Source: Candidatus Iainarchaeum sp. (lineage in GTDB: Archaea; Iainarchaeota; Iainarchaeia; Iainarchaeales; DTGL01). From it: 10,148 nt of DNA. A model generated the notes under the pieces. The model saw only the letters and a list, made by a program, of their open reading frames with translations. It did not search any database and was not told where the DNA came from. The translations under genes were made by a program, and so were the position numbers. How positions within the stretch are numbered: the stretch's first letter is position 1; each line of letters starts with the position of its first letter. The stretch spans positions 1 to 10,148 of the forward strand of contig JAGHBI010000097.1 of the NCBI GenBank assembly GCA_021161055.1, read 5' to 3'. Of this stretch, positions 1-6,394 are shown in pieces.

Positions 1-248
1 AGCTCTGTACCCTCCTTTTCCGCCTGCGATTCTGCAGCAAAGCGCATTACTATTTCTTCTGGTTTGCTGGCTGTTACAACAGATGCAACCTCGCGTATAT
101 TTATCTGAGATTGCTTTATTAATGTCTCCCGCTTTCCATTTTCAGGCGCTTCTTGCTGTGTTTGTGGGGGCAGCATATAAATAGCAAAAGCAGTCAAAAT
201 AAGCTATAAAACAGCAATAACATTCCTGACCTCATTCTTCTCGAGCAT
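1..248 (-). CDS. Membrane-anchored protein of unknown function, N-terminal part, with in-frame TAG
   Basis: I do not recognise this protein. The reverse strand from an ATG at 248-246 encodes a short charged start (MLEKNEVRN), a hydrophobic stretch that would form one transmembrane segment (residues 10-26, ending in AFAIYML), then a polar region rich in Gln, Glu and Lys that runs off the left edge. Codon 15, inside the hydrophobic stretch, is TAG (positions 206-204). Everything after it stays open to the edge. A TATA-like element at 271-279 lies about 27 bases before the ATG, the usual spacing for a leaderless archaeal transcript, so the 248 start looks original. Alternatives are an in-frame TTG at 197 or ATG at 176, either of which would lose half or all of the membrane segment. 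The TAG may be a nonsense mutation, a sequencing error or a suppressed codon. Single-base changes from TTG (Leu) or TGG (Trp) would explain it in a hydrophobic helix. Confidence 0.45.
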
Positions 249-270
249 ATAGAAGTCATATACAGAAGTA

Positions 271-279
271 ATTTAAATA
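271..279 (-). promoter_or_regulatory. TATA box for the left-edge membrane protein
   Basis: The sequence ATTTAAATA reads TATTTAAAT on the minus strand. Its centre is about 27 bases before the ATG at 248, with an A-rich stretch just upstream that could be a BRE. This matches leaderless archaeal promoters. The element is nearly palindromic, so it could also serve the plus-strand synthetase gene at 346 with a leader of roughly 45 bases. Confidence 0.5.
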
Positions 280-313
280 ATTGTTTTTCCGTTCGCTTTT
301 AACCAAACGTAAA

Positions 314-321
314 CTATTTTA
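314..321 (+). promoter_or_regulatory. Possible TATA box for the asparagine-synthetase-like gene
   Basis: CTATTTTA is centred about 28 bases before the ATG at 346, which would give a nearly leaderless transcript. There is no clear Shine-Dalgarno sequence before that ATG, which agrees with leaderless initiation. The element is a weaker match than the one at 271-279. Confidence 0.3.
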
Positions 322-345
322 CCCTTTCCCATATCTTTAAGAGTT

Positions 346-1191
346 ATGCTAGGCGTACCAAGCAGAGAAGAGCTACAATCACTTAAAAAGGATATCCCTA
401 AGGAATACTCAATGGATGCTCTTGAAAAAGCTTTCATCAGGAGCATAGAGGAAAACACCGCAAACATCAAACGCTGCGCTGTGCTTTTTTCAGGTGGCTT
501 GGATTCCTCTACAATAGCGTTTGCAGTTTCTCAGAGGGTTAAGGAAACAATGCTTTATTGCTGTGGACTTCCGCACTCAAAGGCGCTTGAAAGGGCCACA
601 AAAGCGGCTTCGCTTCTCGGCTTGGATTTAAAAAGGGTAGCAGTTAATACTGCCACTCTCAGAGAAGCTGTGTGGCAAGTTGTTGATATTATAGGTTCAC
701 AGGATACTATGCATGTTCAGATTGCTGTTCCTGAATATCTCTGTTTGCATGCTATAAAAGAGGATTCCTTTAATGTGGTTTTTACAGGCCAGGGTGCAGA
801 TGAACTGTTTGCTGGCTACGATGAATTCAGGCGCGTTCTTTCGCAAAAAGGTTTCTCTGGAGCAGAAGCTGTTCTTTGGAGAAGGATTCTCAATATATAT
901 CGGGATAATATTGACCGCGATAGGGCAATAGCAGAACACTTTGGCATCGAGCTTAGATTGCCTTTCCTGCACAAAGAATTTATGCTACAGGCGCTTGCAT
1001 TCCCCATTGAAAAAAACCTTCAAGGCAAAGATGATTTTTTAAGGAAGCATGTGCTTCGCAGACTTGCTGAACACATTGGTGTTCCAGAGGAGCTCTGCTA
1101 TGAAAGAAAGAGGGCAATTCAGTATGACTCCGGCATTGCTAAGTATATAAGAAAGATTCTTGTTAGCTCAAAACTACATCAGTCTCATTAG
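346..1191 (+). CDS. Stand-alone asparagine-synthetase-type PP-loop ATPase
   Basis: This 281-residue protein matches the C-terminal synthetase domain of glutamine-dependent asparagine synthetase (AsnB). The pyrophosphate-binding P-loop SGGLDSS is at residues 49-55, TGQGADELFAGY at 147-158, a segment resembling the AsnB core (DRAIAEHFGIELRLPFL) at 192-208, and a basic RKRAIQYDSGI near the C terminus. Known members activate a carboxylate with ATP to form an acyl-adenylate that is then amidated. The N-terminal glutaminase domain with its Cys1 nucleophile is absent, and an in-frame TAA at 337-339 blocks extension upstream, so the protein would need free ammonia or a separate glutaminase. Such single-domain homologues occur in archaea and their substrates are largely unknown, so asparagine synthesis itself is not established. 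It stands alone on the plus strand, ends with TAG, and its last 29 bases overlap the converging pilin-like gene. Confidence 0.85.
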   Translation: MLGVPSREELQSLKKDIPKEYSMDALEKAFIRSIEENTANIKRCAVLFSGGLDSSTIAFAVSQRVKETMLYCCGLPHSKALERATKAASLLGLDLKRVAVNTATLREAVWQVVDIIGSQDTMHVQIAVPEYLCLHAIKEDSFNVVFTGQGADELFAGYDEFRRVLSQKGFSGAEAVLWRRILNIYRDNIDRDRAIAEHFGIELRLPFLHKEFMLQALAFPIEKNLQGKDDFLRKHVLRRLAEHIGVPEELCYERKRAIQYDSGIAKYIRKILVSSKLHQSH

Positions 1192-1720
1192 ATTGCAAAT
1201 CCCTTACTGTAACGGTACAGGTAGGACCACTTACCGTAACTTCCTTTTTATACGTTACATATTTAGCATAATTCACATAAAACCCTGTACCAGCGCCTCT
1301 TTTGAGCAGATATTCACACTGAAGCTTTATTGTAATTGTTGCAATGTTGCCTGCAGGCGCGTAAGTAAAATCGCTAAATGTGCAGCCTATTTCTCCCTTG
1401 TCTGGGTCGGTCATCTCGTCAAGGTCTGCAGTTAGATATTCCTCTACTTTGGCCTGTGCATCGTTTCCGCTGACATCATCACTGCAAACCCCGGTTAGAA
1501 TATTTCTATCCTTCACAAAGTCAGCAAGGGCTTCACCCGCTGCCTTATCAAGCACAAACCTTGCATTCTGCCAGACGCGTTTTGTTTCTAATATGATGTT
1601 TGAATAACTCATCGTATGTTCCTCACTAACAGTAGCTACACCTGTGTATGCAACCATCGCTATTGTTGCGAGAACCAAAACTGCCATTATTGTAGTGTAA
1701 ACACCAGCACGCTCATTCAT
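1163..1720 (-). CDS. Type IV pilin-like membrane protein (fourth of cluster)
   Basis: This 185-residue protein has a short N terminus (MNERAG), one hydrophobic helix at about residues 7-30 (VYTTIMAVLVLATIAMVAYT) and a long extracytoplasmic domain. The layout is that of a class III signal peptide, with a basic residue and Gly before the hydrophobic core (R4, G6) and likely cleavage after G6. It lacks the typical Gln and acidic residue at the start of the mature helix, so the assignment rests partly on its neighbours. Four cysteines (79, 113, 135, 168) could form two disulfides. The ATG overlaps the previous gene's TGA as ATGA, with GGTGATATC just upstream as ribosome site. Its 3' end overlaps the converging synthetase gene. 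It is last in a four-gene operon and was probably a minor pilin or pseudopilin. A simple membrane-anchored surface protein is the alternative. Confidence 0.65.
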   Translation of the reverse strand: MNERAGVYTTIMAVLVLATIAMVAYTGVATVSEEHTMSYSNIILETKRVWQNARFVLDKAAGEALADFVKDRNILTGVCSDDVSGNDAQAKVEEYLTADLDEMTDPDKGEIGCTFSDFTYAPAGNIATITIKLQCEYLLKRGAGTGFYVNYAKYVTYKKEVTVSGPTCTVTVRDLQSNETDVVLS

Positions 1721-2043
1721 GATATCACCAATGTATTATCTATGCACACCACAGAAACATTTACATCTGTACGCGTTGTTGTGTCATTTGGCCTCAGTGT
1801 AAAATACTTCTTGCATACTGTGTTCATCTTCAAAGAGTTGAAATCATCAGATTGCAGAGTATTCGCATATATATCCACAACCGCTTCATCCCTTGCAATC
1901 TTTTCCATATAGGTAAAATATCGTTCCGCGGTTTTTGCCCTCACTGCTATGCTCCATGTAACCGCAAGCACAATAACAACGCCGAGGGCTGCAATCGCAT
2001 CTATGGTGAATATGAAGCCTTTCTTCCTGCCCTTTTTAATCAA
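1717..2043 (-). CDS. Small type IV pilin-like protein (third of cluster)
   Basis: This 108-residue protein has a strongly basic leader (KKGRKKG), then FIFTIDAIAAL and a hydrophobic helix to about residue 34, then a short polar domain with two cysteines (77 and 100). Many archaeal pilin-like proteins have a KKG-F-x-F-[ST]-[IL]-D start like this. Prepilin peptidase would be expected to cleave after G9, leaving an acidic residue (D15) near the start of the mature helix. The start must be TTG at 2043-2041, because a TGA lies directly upstream in frame and no ATG precedes the helix. A strong Shine-Dalgarno (GGAGGGATC) sits a few bases before this TTG. The first bases overlap the stop of the preceding gene, which suggests translational coupling. 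The role is inferred as a minor pilin. Confidence 0.7.
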   Translation of the reverse strand: MIKKGRKKGFIFTIDAIAALGVVIVLAVTWSIAVRAKTAERYFTYMEKIARDEAVVDIYANTLQSDDFNSLKMNTVCKKYFTLRPNDTTTRTDVNVSVVCIDNTLVIS

Positions 2044-2560
2044 TCAGATCCCTCCGCCACACATAAATCGTTGCAACATCTCGCTTGCACGCTGCGCTTG
2101 TTCCGTTCATACATTTTTCCAGCTCGCTTTTTGTGATGTCCCCGCTATGTGCCATTATAACTCTTCTTTCAGAATACATCTGTCTGTTATCTGCAGGCAA
2201 TGGATCACCAGCTTCCACGCCTGCATTTACAACACTCACATGCACCCCAAATCTATCACTTAAATGGAGTGCTTGTGCGAGGTTTGCAACACCCTGAATT
2301 TTTTGGATATCTATACAATTTGTTATGTAGAAATCATTTCCTGTGCCTGGCAAAACGGTGCATTTGCATGTTGTAGCTTCGCTTGTTACAAGTAACTCCG
2401 CAGCAGAGCTTCCAAACACTCTCAGTTCTGTAAGTATCTCGTCCTGCTTGAATGCATAATAATTGGCTTCCGCCACTCTGTATGCATAGCCAAGAGCAAC
2501 CATAAGTAAAACTAATGATAGTACAACGTCAACACTTTCAAGTTGCCCTCTTTTTTCCAT
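2036..2560 (-). CDS. Type IV pilin-like protein (second of cluster)
   Basis: The 174-residue product begins MEKRGQLESVDVVLSLVL, a classic archaeal class III signal peptide: basic residues, Gly, then Gln at the predicted mature start, acidic residues at mature positions +3 and +6, then a hydrophobic helix. A polar domain with five cysteines (65, 67, 82, 150, 158) follows. I chose the ATG at 2560 rather than the upstream ATG at 2599, because 2560 puts the leader in the normal short form and leaves five bases after the previous stop. The longer version would add thirteen non-leader-like residues and overlap the upstream gene. The protein presumably inserts in the membrane, is processed by a prepilin peptidase encoded elsewhere, and assembles with its three neighbours. 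The exact role is not known. Confidence 0.72.
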   Translation of the reverse strand: MEKRGQLESVDVVLSLVLLMVALGYAYRVAEANYYAFKQDEILTELRVFGSSAAELLVTSEATTCKCTVLPGTGNDFYITNCIDIQKIQGVANLAQALHLSDRFGVHVSVVNAGVEAGDPLPADNRQMYSERRVIMAHSGDITKSELEKCMNGTSAACKRDVATIYVWRRDLID

Positions 2561-2565
2561 ATAAA

Positions 2566-2982
2566 TCACGTATAGGTTATCACAAACTCCTCGCCGCATC
2601 TATTGCCTGTGATATTTATGTGCGTCGGCTTGACTATGGAAACATTCTCATCTATTTGCATGCCATCCACATTTAAGCTGACCTTAATATAGTCGTCACC
2701 TATTGTTATATCGCATGGCATCGGCTGGGTTTTGTTCAAATAGCGTATACCGGGTACGCGAAACCTTATTTCTGCTGTGCCATCGCTCAATGCAACACTG
2801 CTATTTATCATCTCCGCTAGCTTATAAGCAATCCTTTTTTCCTGAGCTCTTATAAGAATTACATTCTGGTTTTTTACAAAATTGTTTTGAATGGTGAAGA
2901 GTGCGCTAACCATTATGAGTATATATAGAAAAGCGAATAGGAAATCTATCGTAAGCTGCCCCTTGTTCCTCTCTGTAAGCAT
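2566..2982 (-). CDS. Type IV pilin-like protein (first of cluster)
   Basis: This 138-residue protein has the clearest prepilin signature of the four. MLTERNKGQLTIDFLFAF gives a short charged leader, KG before the cleavage point, Gln as first mature residue and Asp at mature +5, followed by a hydrophobic helix to about residue 30. The outer domain has two cysteines (90, 129) and four N-glycosylation sequons (N60, N83, N113, N123), as expected of an exported archaeal glycoprotein. A good TATA box about 32 bases upstream makes it the first gene of the operon, with a nearly leaderless mRNA. The next gene starts five bases after its TGA. It probably serves as a pilus or pilus-like subunit. Whether it is a major or minor pilin cannot be told from sequence. 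Confidence 0.75.
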   Translation of the reverse strand: MLTERNKGQLTIDFLFAFLYILIMVSALFTIQNNFVKNQNVILIRAQEKRIAYKLAEMINSSVALSDGTAEIRFRVPGIRYLNKTQPMPCDITIGDDYIKVSLNVDGMQIDENVSIVKPTHINITGNRCGEEFVITYT

Positions 2983-3008
2983 GCTATAGGATTAAATGAA
3001 AAAAGAAG

Positions 3009-3020
3009 TATTTAAATTTA
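3009..3020 (-). promoter_or_regulatory. TATA box of the pilin-like operon
   Basis: On the minus strand this reads TAAATTTAAATA, with a purine-rich GGGAAAGG directly upstream that suits a BRE. The start site expected about 25 bases downstream falls around 2989, a few bases before the ATG at 2982, so the first gene would be nearly leaderless. Confidence 0.6.
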
Positions 3021-3047
3021 CCTTTCCCAATTGGTGGCCTAATTAGT

Positions 3048-3057
3048 TTTATAAATA
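3048..3057 (+). promoter_or_regulatory. TATA box upstream of the MFS remnant
   Basis: TTTATAAATA is a close match to the archaeal TATA consensus. Its centre is about 25 bases before the ATG at 3077, so transcription would start at or next to that ATG. It points away from the pilin operon promoter about 30 bases to its left. Confidence 0.55.
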
Positions 3058-3076
3058 ATAGTGCAAACGGTTTTTA

Positions 3077-3172
3077 ATGGCACAAGCTCTGAGAACAAAT
3101 CTCTGGAAGATGTATTTGTTCAAGTTTCTGATACAACTACACTTCATTAGCGCTGTGCTTGTTCATCCCTAA
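3077..3172 (+). pseudogene. Remnant of an MFS-type transporter gene, 5' end only
   Basis: This 31-codon frame starts at an ideally placed ATG and ends in TAA. Its middle part (NLWKMYLFKFLIQLHFISAV) resembles the start of archaeal major facilitator transporters, where an N-x-W-K-x-Y-L-[FY] segment leads into the first helix and is usually followed by LVPFF. Here the frame reads LVHP and stops, as if a frameshift or deletion had struck at this point. The 51 bases between the stop and the end of the apgM gene contain no continuation that I can read. The family match is from memory of the motif, so a genuine short membrane peptide is the alternative. Confidence 0.5.
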
Positions 3173-3223
3173 AGTCGAAGAAGCTCACTTAATCGATTGA
3201 GTAATGTACTGCAGTGGCGCTCC

Positions 3224-4453
3224 TTATGAGCCAACAAGCTCTGCCTTGTTCATCAGGTTGAGTATTTCATTCATGAGCTCCATGCCTTTATCGAATCTGT
3301 AGTACCCTTTTGCACAGGCTCTTTCGGTGAATTCGGTTACATCATCAGTTCTGACGCCTGGTCCTCTAAGCAGCACCGGCACCGCATCACCAGAATGGTC
3401 TTTCATACAGCACGGTGTTGAATGGTCAGCAGTTATTATCACGAGTACATCTTTAAGCTTTAATAGAGGCTTCAACGCTGAATCTATCCTTTCTATAAAC
3501 TCCCTCTTTCCCTTGGCATTTCCATCATGTCCGAACACATCGCAACCTTTTATATGCACAAAGACAAAGTCGTATTCCCCAAGGGCTTCAATAGCTTTGC
3601 TTATTTTTGCATTGATGTTTGTATTTGCCTTTCCAGTTGCGCCCTCAACATCAAGCACGTCCATGCCTATGAAACGTGCTATTCCTTTATAAAGTCCTGC
3701 GCCGGCTATGCAGCAGGCTTTCATCCTGAAGCGTTCCTCAAAACTCGGTATTCGTTTGAATACGCCAGCCCCTCTCGTAAGAACAAAGTTCGCTTCCATT
3801 AATCCCTGCTTTTTCCGTTCCTTGTTGAGTTTATGCCCTGCAAGTATCTTGTGCGCTTTTGCAAGAAATTCATTCAGAACCTTGGCTGTAAACGCAGCTT
3901 CCTTGCTATCATCAAGGGGTTTTATTTCCAGGGGTTTTATCCCTTCTTTGTGTGGATCCGAATCACTTATATTTGGGCTGAGCCCTTTACCGCGCATCAC
4001 AAGCGCTAAGCGATGTGCAGTTCCAGCCTTAATTATGAATTTGATGCCCTTTATTTCCATTCCATTGAGAAGCTCTGCAAAAGGTTCTGAATTATCGATT
4101 CTGCCCGCACGCCTATCGATTATAACCCCTTTCTTGTCCACTGTTGCGAGATTCGCTCTAAACGCTATATCACCCTGCTGGAGCTGCATCTTTAATCCAA
4201 GGGCTTCAAGAGGGCCTCTCCCTAAGTAATACCTCTTTATATTGTAGCCAAATATGCTCAGGTGAGCAGTATCTGAGCCGGCTCTTATGCCAGCACCCAG
4301 GGGACTCATAATGCCACATGCCCCATCCTTTGCAAGCGCATTAAGGTTTGGTTTTTTAGCTGCCTCTAGCGGTGTTTTGTTTGCCAGCTCTTTGCAGGGC
4401 CTATCGCCTAAGCCATCACATATCACAAGGAGCGCTTTTTTTGGAACACTCAT
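3224..4453 (-). CDS. apgM: 2,3-bisphosphoglycerate-independent phosphoglycerate mutase, archaeal type
   Basis: The enzyme interconverts 3- and 2-phosphoglycerate in cytoplasmic glycolysis and gluconeogenesis. The 409 residues match the usual ApgM length and carry its alkaline-phosphatase-superfamily metal and nucleophile motifs. These are the N-terminal CDGLGDRP with D13, AGSDTAHLS with the probable phospho-acceptor S60, GRGPLEALG at 78-86, HIKGCDVFGHDGN at 300-312, and TADHSTPC plus KDHSGDAVPVLL at 341-362, which supply Asp and His metal ligands. The ATG overlaps the stop of the JAMM gene as ATGA, and a strong Shine-Dalgarno (GGAGGGTGAT) lies a few bases before it inside that gene. It is the last gene of the eight-gene cluster and ends in TAA. 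No clear terminator follows. A weak inverted repeat at 3187-3202 lacks a T-run. Confidence 0.95.
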   Translation of the reverse strand: MSVPKKALLVICDGLGDRPCKELANKTPLEAAKKPNLNALAKDGACGIMSPLGAGIRAGSDTAHLSIFGYNIKRYYLGRGPLEALGLKMQLQQGDIAFRANLATVDKKGVIIDRRAGRIDNSEPFAELLNGMEIKGIKFIIKAGTAHRLALVMRGKGLSPNISDSDPHKEGIKPLEIKPLDDSKEAAFTAKVLNEFLAKAHKILAGHKLNKERKKQGLMEANFVLTRGAGVFKRIPSFEERFRMKACCIAGAGLYKGIARFIGMDVLDVEGATGKANTNINAKISKAIEALGEYDFVFVHIKGCDVFGHDGNAKGKREFIERIDSALKPLLKLKDVLVIITADHSTPCCMKDHSGDAVPVLLRGPGVRTDDVTEFTERACAKGYYRFDKGMELMNEILNLMNKAELVGS

Positions 4454-4815
4454 TCAATCACCCTCCAAGCAAGCTTTTTCCCATTAATATCATACACCTC
4501 TATTGTATCCATATTAAAAGGCCATGCGATTATTAAATGTATTCTTCCAAAATTTGCAAAAGAATTTAAATCCGCTTTACTCGGCATATTTGAGCTTCCG
4601 GGATGCGAATGCACGGAACCAACAATGTTGAAATCTATGGGAATCAGCCCGGACCTTATAAGTGTGTGCCCATATCCATAAATTGCAGGCACCACCACAA
4701 GTTCATCTACAATGCTATTCTTTGTGCTTCCAAGAAGTGCGAAAAATTCTTTTGGGTATGTGTTCTTAGAGGCTTCAATTATAGTCTCAATAACATCCCT
4801 TTTTATAAGTATCAT
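4450..4815 (-). CDS. JAMM/MPN-domain metallopeptidase
   Basis: This 121-residue single-domain protein has the full zinc-peptidase signature of the Mov34/MPN/PAD-1 family: catalytic E23 in KEFFALLG and the ligands H69, H71 and D82 in HSHPGSSNMPSKAD. Related archaeal enzymes such as HvJAMM1 remove ubiquitin-like SAMP modifiers from proteins or process the modifier precursor. Bacterial relatives act on other isopeptide or sulfur-carrier substrates. All catalytic residues are present, so activity is likely. The substrate is inferred from family knowledge only. The ATG lies one base after the stop of the DUF112 permease and the 3' end overlaps apgM by four bases. Its ribosome site is weak (AGGGC), so it may depend on translational coupling. 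No ubiquitin-like modifier gene lies in the window. Confidence 0.88.
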   Translation of the reverse strand: MILIKRDVIETIIEASKNTYPKEFFALLGSTKNSIVDELVVVPAIYGYGHTLIRSGLIPIDFNIVGSVHSHPGSSNMPSKADLNSFANFGRIHLIIAWPFNMDTIEVYDINGKKLAWRVIE

Positions 4816-4816
4816 T

Positions 4817-5998
4817 CTAAAGCCCTAAATAAATTAGTATAGTGGGTACGATTAAAAAAGCCATGCAAGAGCTTCTTGCAACCTTGTTCAGCGCAGCATA
4901 ACAGCCAATAGAGCATGCAATAAGCGAAACGAACAGTGCTAATGTTCCACAAAAAATCATTAAGAACACCAGCAGCAATGCGAGTATTGTTGCGTTAAGC
5001 TTCATATACGAAAAGCGGTGAATGTTTCTGAGAATCCACCTTCCTAAACTCTGTAAGCTCATTGTAGAGAATGCTATTGCTATTAAAGCACTTCCTGCAA
5101 AAAGAACTAACATATTAGAATCGACCACAGCAAGATTTTTTATTGCGAGCGCTATGCCTGTGCGGGTTTTTCCTATGGCATAAAGAACAAAGAGCGAGAA
5201 GATTATATTGCATGTGTTTATGCCACCTAATATTGTAAGGTAACAATCGCTGCTCAATTTCCCTGATATTTTTCTGAGTAAGAATGCGGCTTGGCTCGGG
5301 CCTATGCCCGGCATTATTGCTATTGTTGCAGAGCCCAGCATTGCAAGCATGGAACCTTTTATAGAATCTGCAAGGTTTAAGCCCTGCATAGCTAACTCCT
5401 GCTTTCTTACTTTTGGCTTTCTCATCAGCGAGAGCACAAGTGTGCTTAACGAAAACAAACCAATAACAATAGCCATTATTCCATTCTGTATTGAAAGCCT
5501 CTTGAGCACAATAAGGCCAAGAGCTGCGGAAAGAAACATCGCAGTAAATGTTTTTCTCCTGCGTTTTGAAAATAAAATCACTACTATAAGTACCGCTGAA
5601 AGGAGAGCTGGCACGAGTTTTGGCAGCAACCACTCTATTTTTGGAAGAACAAAAAGAAATATTGGCATTGCGCAAATACCGCAAAAGCCTGCAAGCAAAC
5701 CGCCAATTATTGTGAGCATAAGCGCTTTATATGCTTGCCCTCTGAGCAGGTATCTGTGTCCCGGAAGTATGCTCAGATAGCTTTCGGAATCTGGAGCGCC
5801 CAAAACTATACTTGGCAGGAAATCAAAGAATGAATGTGTGATCGCCATTGCTACAATAAGCGCAACAATATTTGTTGGAGCGTTTCCGAAAAGCAAAAGA
5901 AGAACGAACGCAAGCGTATTTACGTGAAGCCCGGGAGTAAGCCCTGTTGCTACACCAAGAAAACAACCTGCCAACACATAAAGAAGCAGTTCAATCAA
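4817..5998 (-). CDS. TctA/DUF112-family membrane permease
   Basis: This 393-residue, very hydrophobic protein has about eleven transmembrane segments. GLTPGLHVNT (19-28) and IMPGIGPSQAA (228-238) are the paired glycine-proline motifs found in the two halves of TctA-type permeases (the archaeal DUF112, COG1784 branch), implying an internal duplication. Bacterial TctA works with TctB and a periplasmic binding protein to import tricarboxylates. The archaeal branch usually lacks these partners and its substrate is unknown, and none are seen here. The start must be TTG at 5998, since TGA lies three codons upstream and no ATG is near. An AGGTGA Shine-Dalgarno is six bases before it. The start overlaps the preceding OB-fold gene by eight bases, so the two are probably co-translated. 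The stop is TAG, one base before the JAMM gene. Confidence 0.85.
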   Translation of the reverse strand: MIELLLYVLAGCFLGVATGLTPGLHVNTLAFVLLLLFGNAPTNIVALIVAMAITHSFFDFLPSIVLGAPDSESYLSILPGHRYLLRGQAYKALMLTIIGGLLAGFCGICAMPIFLFVLPKIEWLLPKLVPALLSAVLIVVILFSKRRRKTFTAMFLSAALGLIVLKRLSIQNGIMAIVIGLFSLSTLVLSLMRKPKVRKQELAMQGLNLADSIKGSMLAMLGSATIAIMPGIGPSQAAFLLRKISGKLSSDCYLTILGGINTCNIIFSLFVLYAIGKTRTGIALAIKNLAVVDSNMLVLFAGSALIAIAFSTMSLQSLGRWILRNIHRFSYMKLNATILALLLVFLMIFCGTLALFVSLIACSIGCYAALNKVARSSCMAFLIVPTILIYLGL

Positions 5999-6353
5999 GC
6001 AGATTCACCTTCTCAGCAACAATCTCGAGTTTGCCACGGTAAAGCTTCACCTTTCCAACAACCTCAACAAAGTTGCCTTTCCGAAGCATTATCTTTTCTT
6101 CAATCCCGGGCCTGAAAAACACACCTTTTATTTTTGCACCATCTTCAAGCGTAAATATCGCTATTTTATCAGTAACTTTGCTGAAGCTCACAATGCCTTT
6201 AACACGCACTTTCGCATCTAAATATTTTTCACTTATCTCCGCAATATTGAGCTGTTTTGGGGCTTCGAGAAAAGAGTATGCTGCTAACAATAATATGCCT
6301 GCTATAGCGCAGAATAACGATGCGCGATTAAGCCAGTACTCTCTTAGCAGCAT
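5991..6353 (-). CDS. Membrane-anchored OB-fold protein
   Basis: The 120-residue product has one N-terminal transmembrane helix (about residues 11-29, LFCAIAGILLLAAYSFL) and a C-terminal domain that reads as an OB fold. The strand pattern is AKVRVKGIV, KIAIFTLEDG, AKIKGVFFR, then KGNFVEVVGKVKLYRGKLEIVAEKV, the typical spacing of nucleic-acid-binding OB (tRNA-anticodon-like) domains. With a charged leader and a single helix, the OB domain could face either side, so nucleic acid binding cannot be assumed. The gene is co-directional with a four-helix protein that also ends in a beta-rich tail (41-base gap) and overlaps the DUF112 permease by eight bases. That suggests a shared envelope function, which I cannot name. 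Confidence 0.65.
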   Translation of the reverse strand: MLLREYWLNRASLFCAIAGILLLAAYSFLEAPKQLNIAEISEKYLDAKVRVKGIVSFSKVTDKIAIFTLEDGAKIKGVFFRPGIEEKIMLRKGNFVEVVGKVKLYRGKLEIVAEKVNLLD

Positions 6354-6394
6354 TAATTGATTTCTTTCCTAAAAATGTTTTTTATTCTAATTGT

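Noticed and set aside
204..206. TAG reassignment to pyrrolysine as an explanation of the in-frame stop
   Set aside because: TAG serves as the natural end of two other genes here, no Pyl machinery is visible, and the site lies in a hydrophobic helix where a simple Leu- or Trp-to-stop mutation is more likely.
2561..2599. Longer start (ATG 2599) for the second pilin-like gene
   Set aside because: It adds thirteen residues before the basic leader, spoils the class III signal peptide and overlaps the previous gene by more than 30 bases, whereas ATG 2560 gives a normal leader.
3187..3202. Near-palindrome around AATCGATT downstream of apgM, considered as a terminator
   Set aside because: The stem is short with a G-T pair, and no T-run follows on the minus strand, so termination is not supported. 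It may be chance.
3708..4229. Long open frame on the plus strand opposite apgM
   Set aside because: It is antisense to the clearly conserved apgM coding region, has low-complexity Ser/Pro/Arg-rich translation typical of a shadow frame, and shows no recognisable domain or ribosome site.
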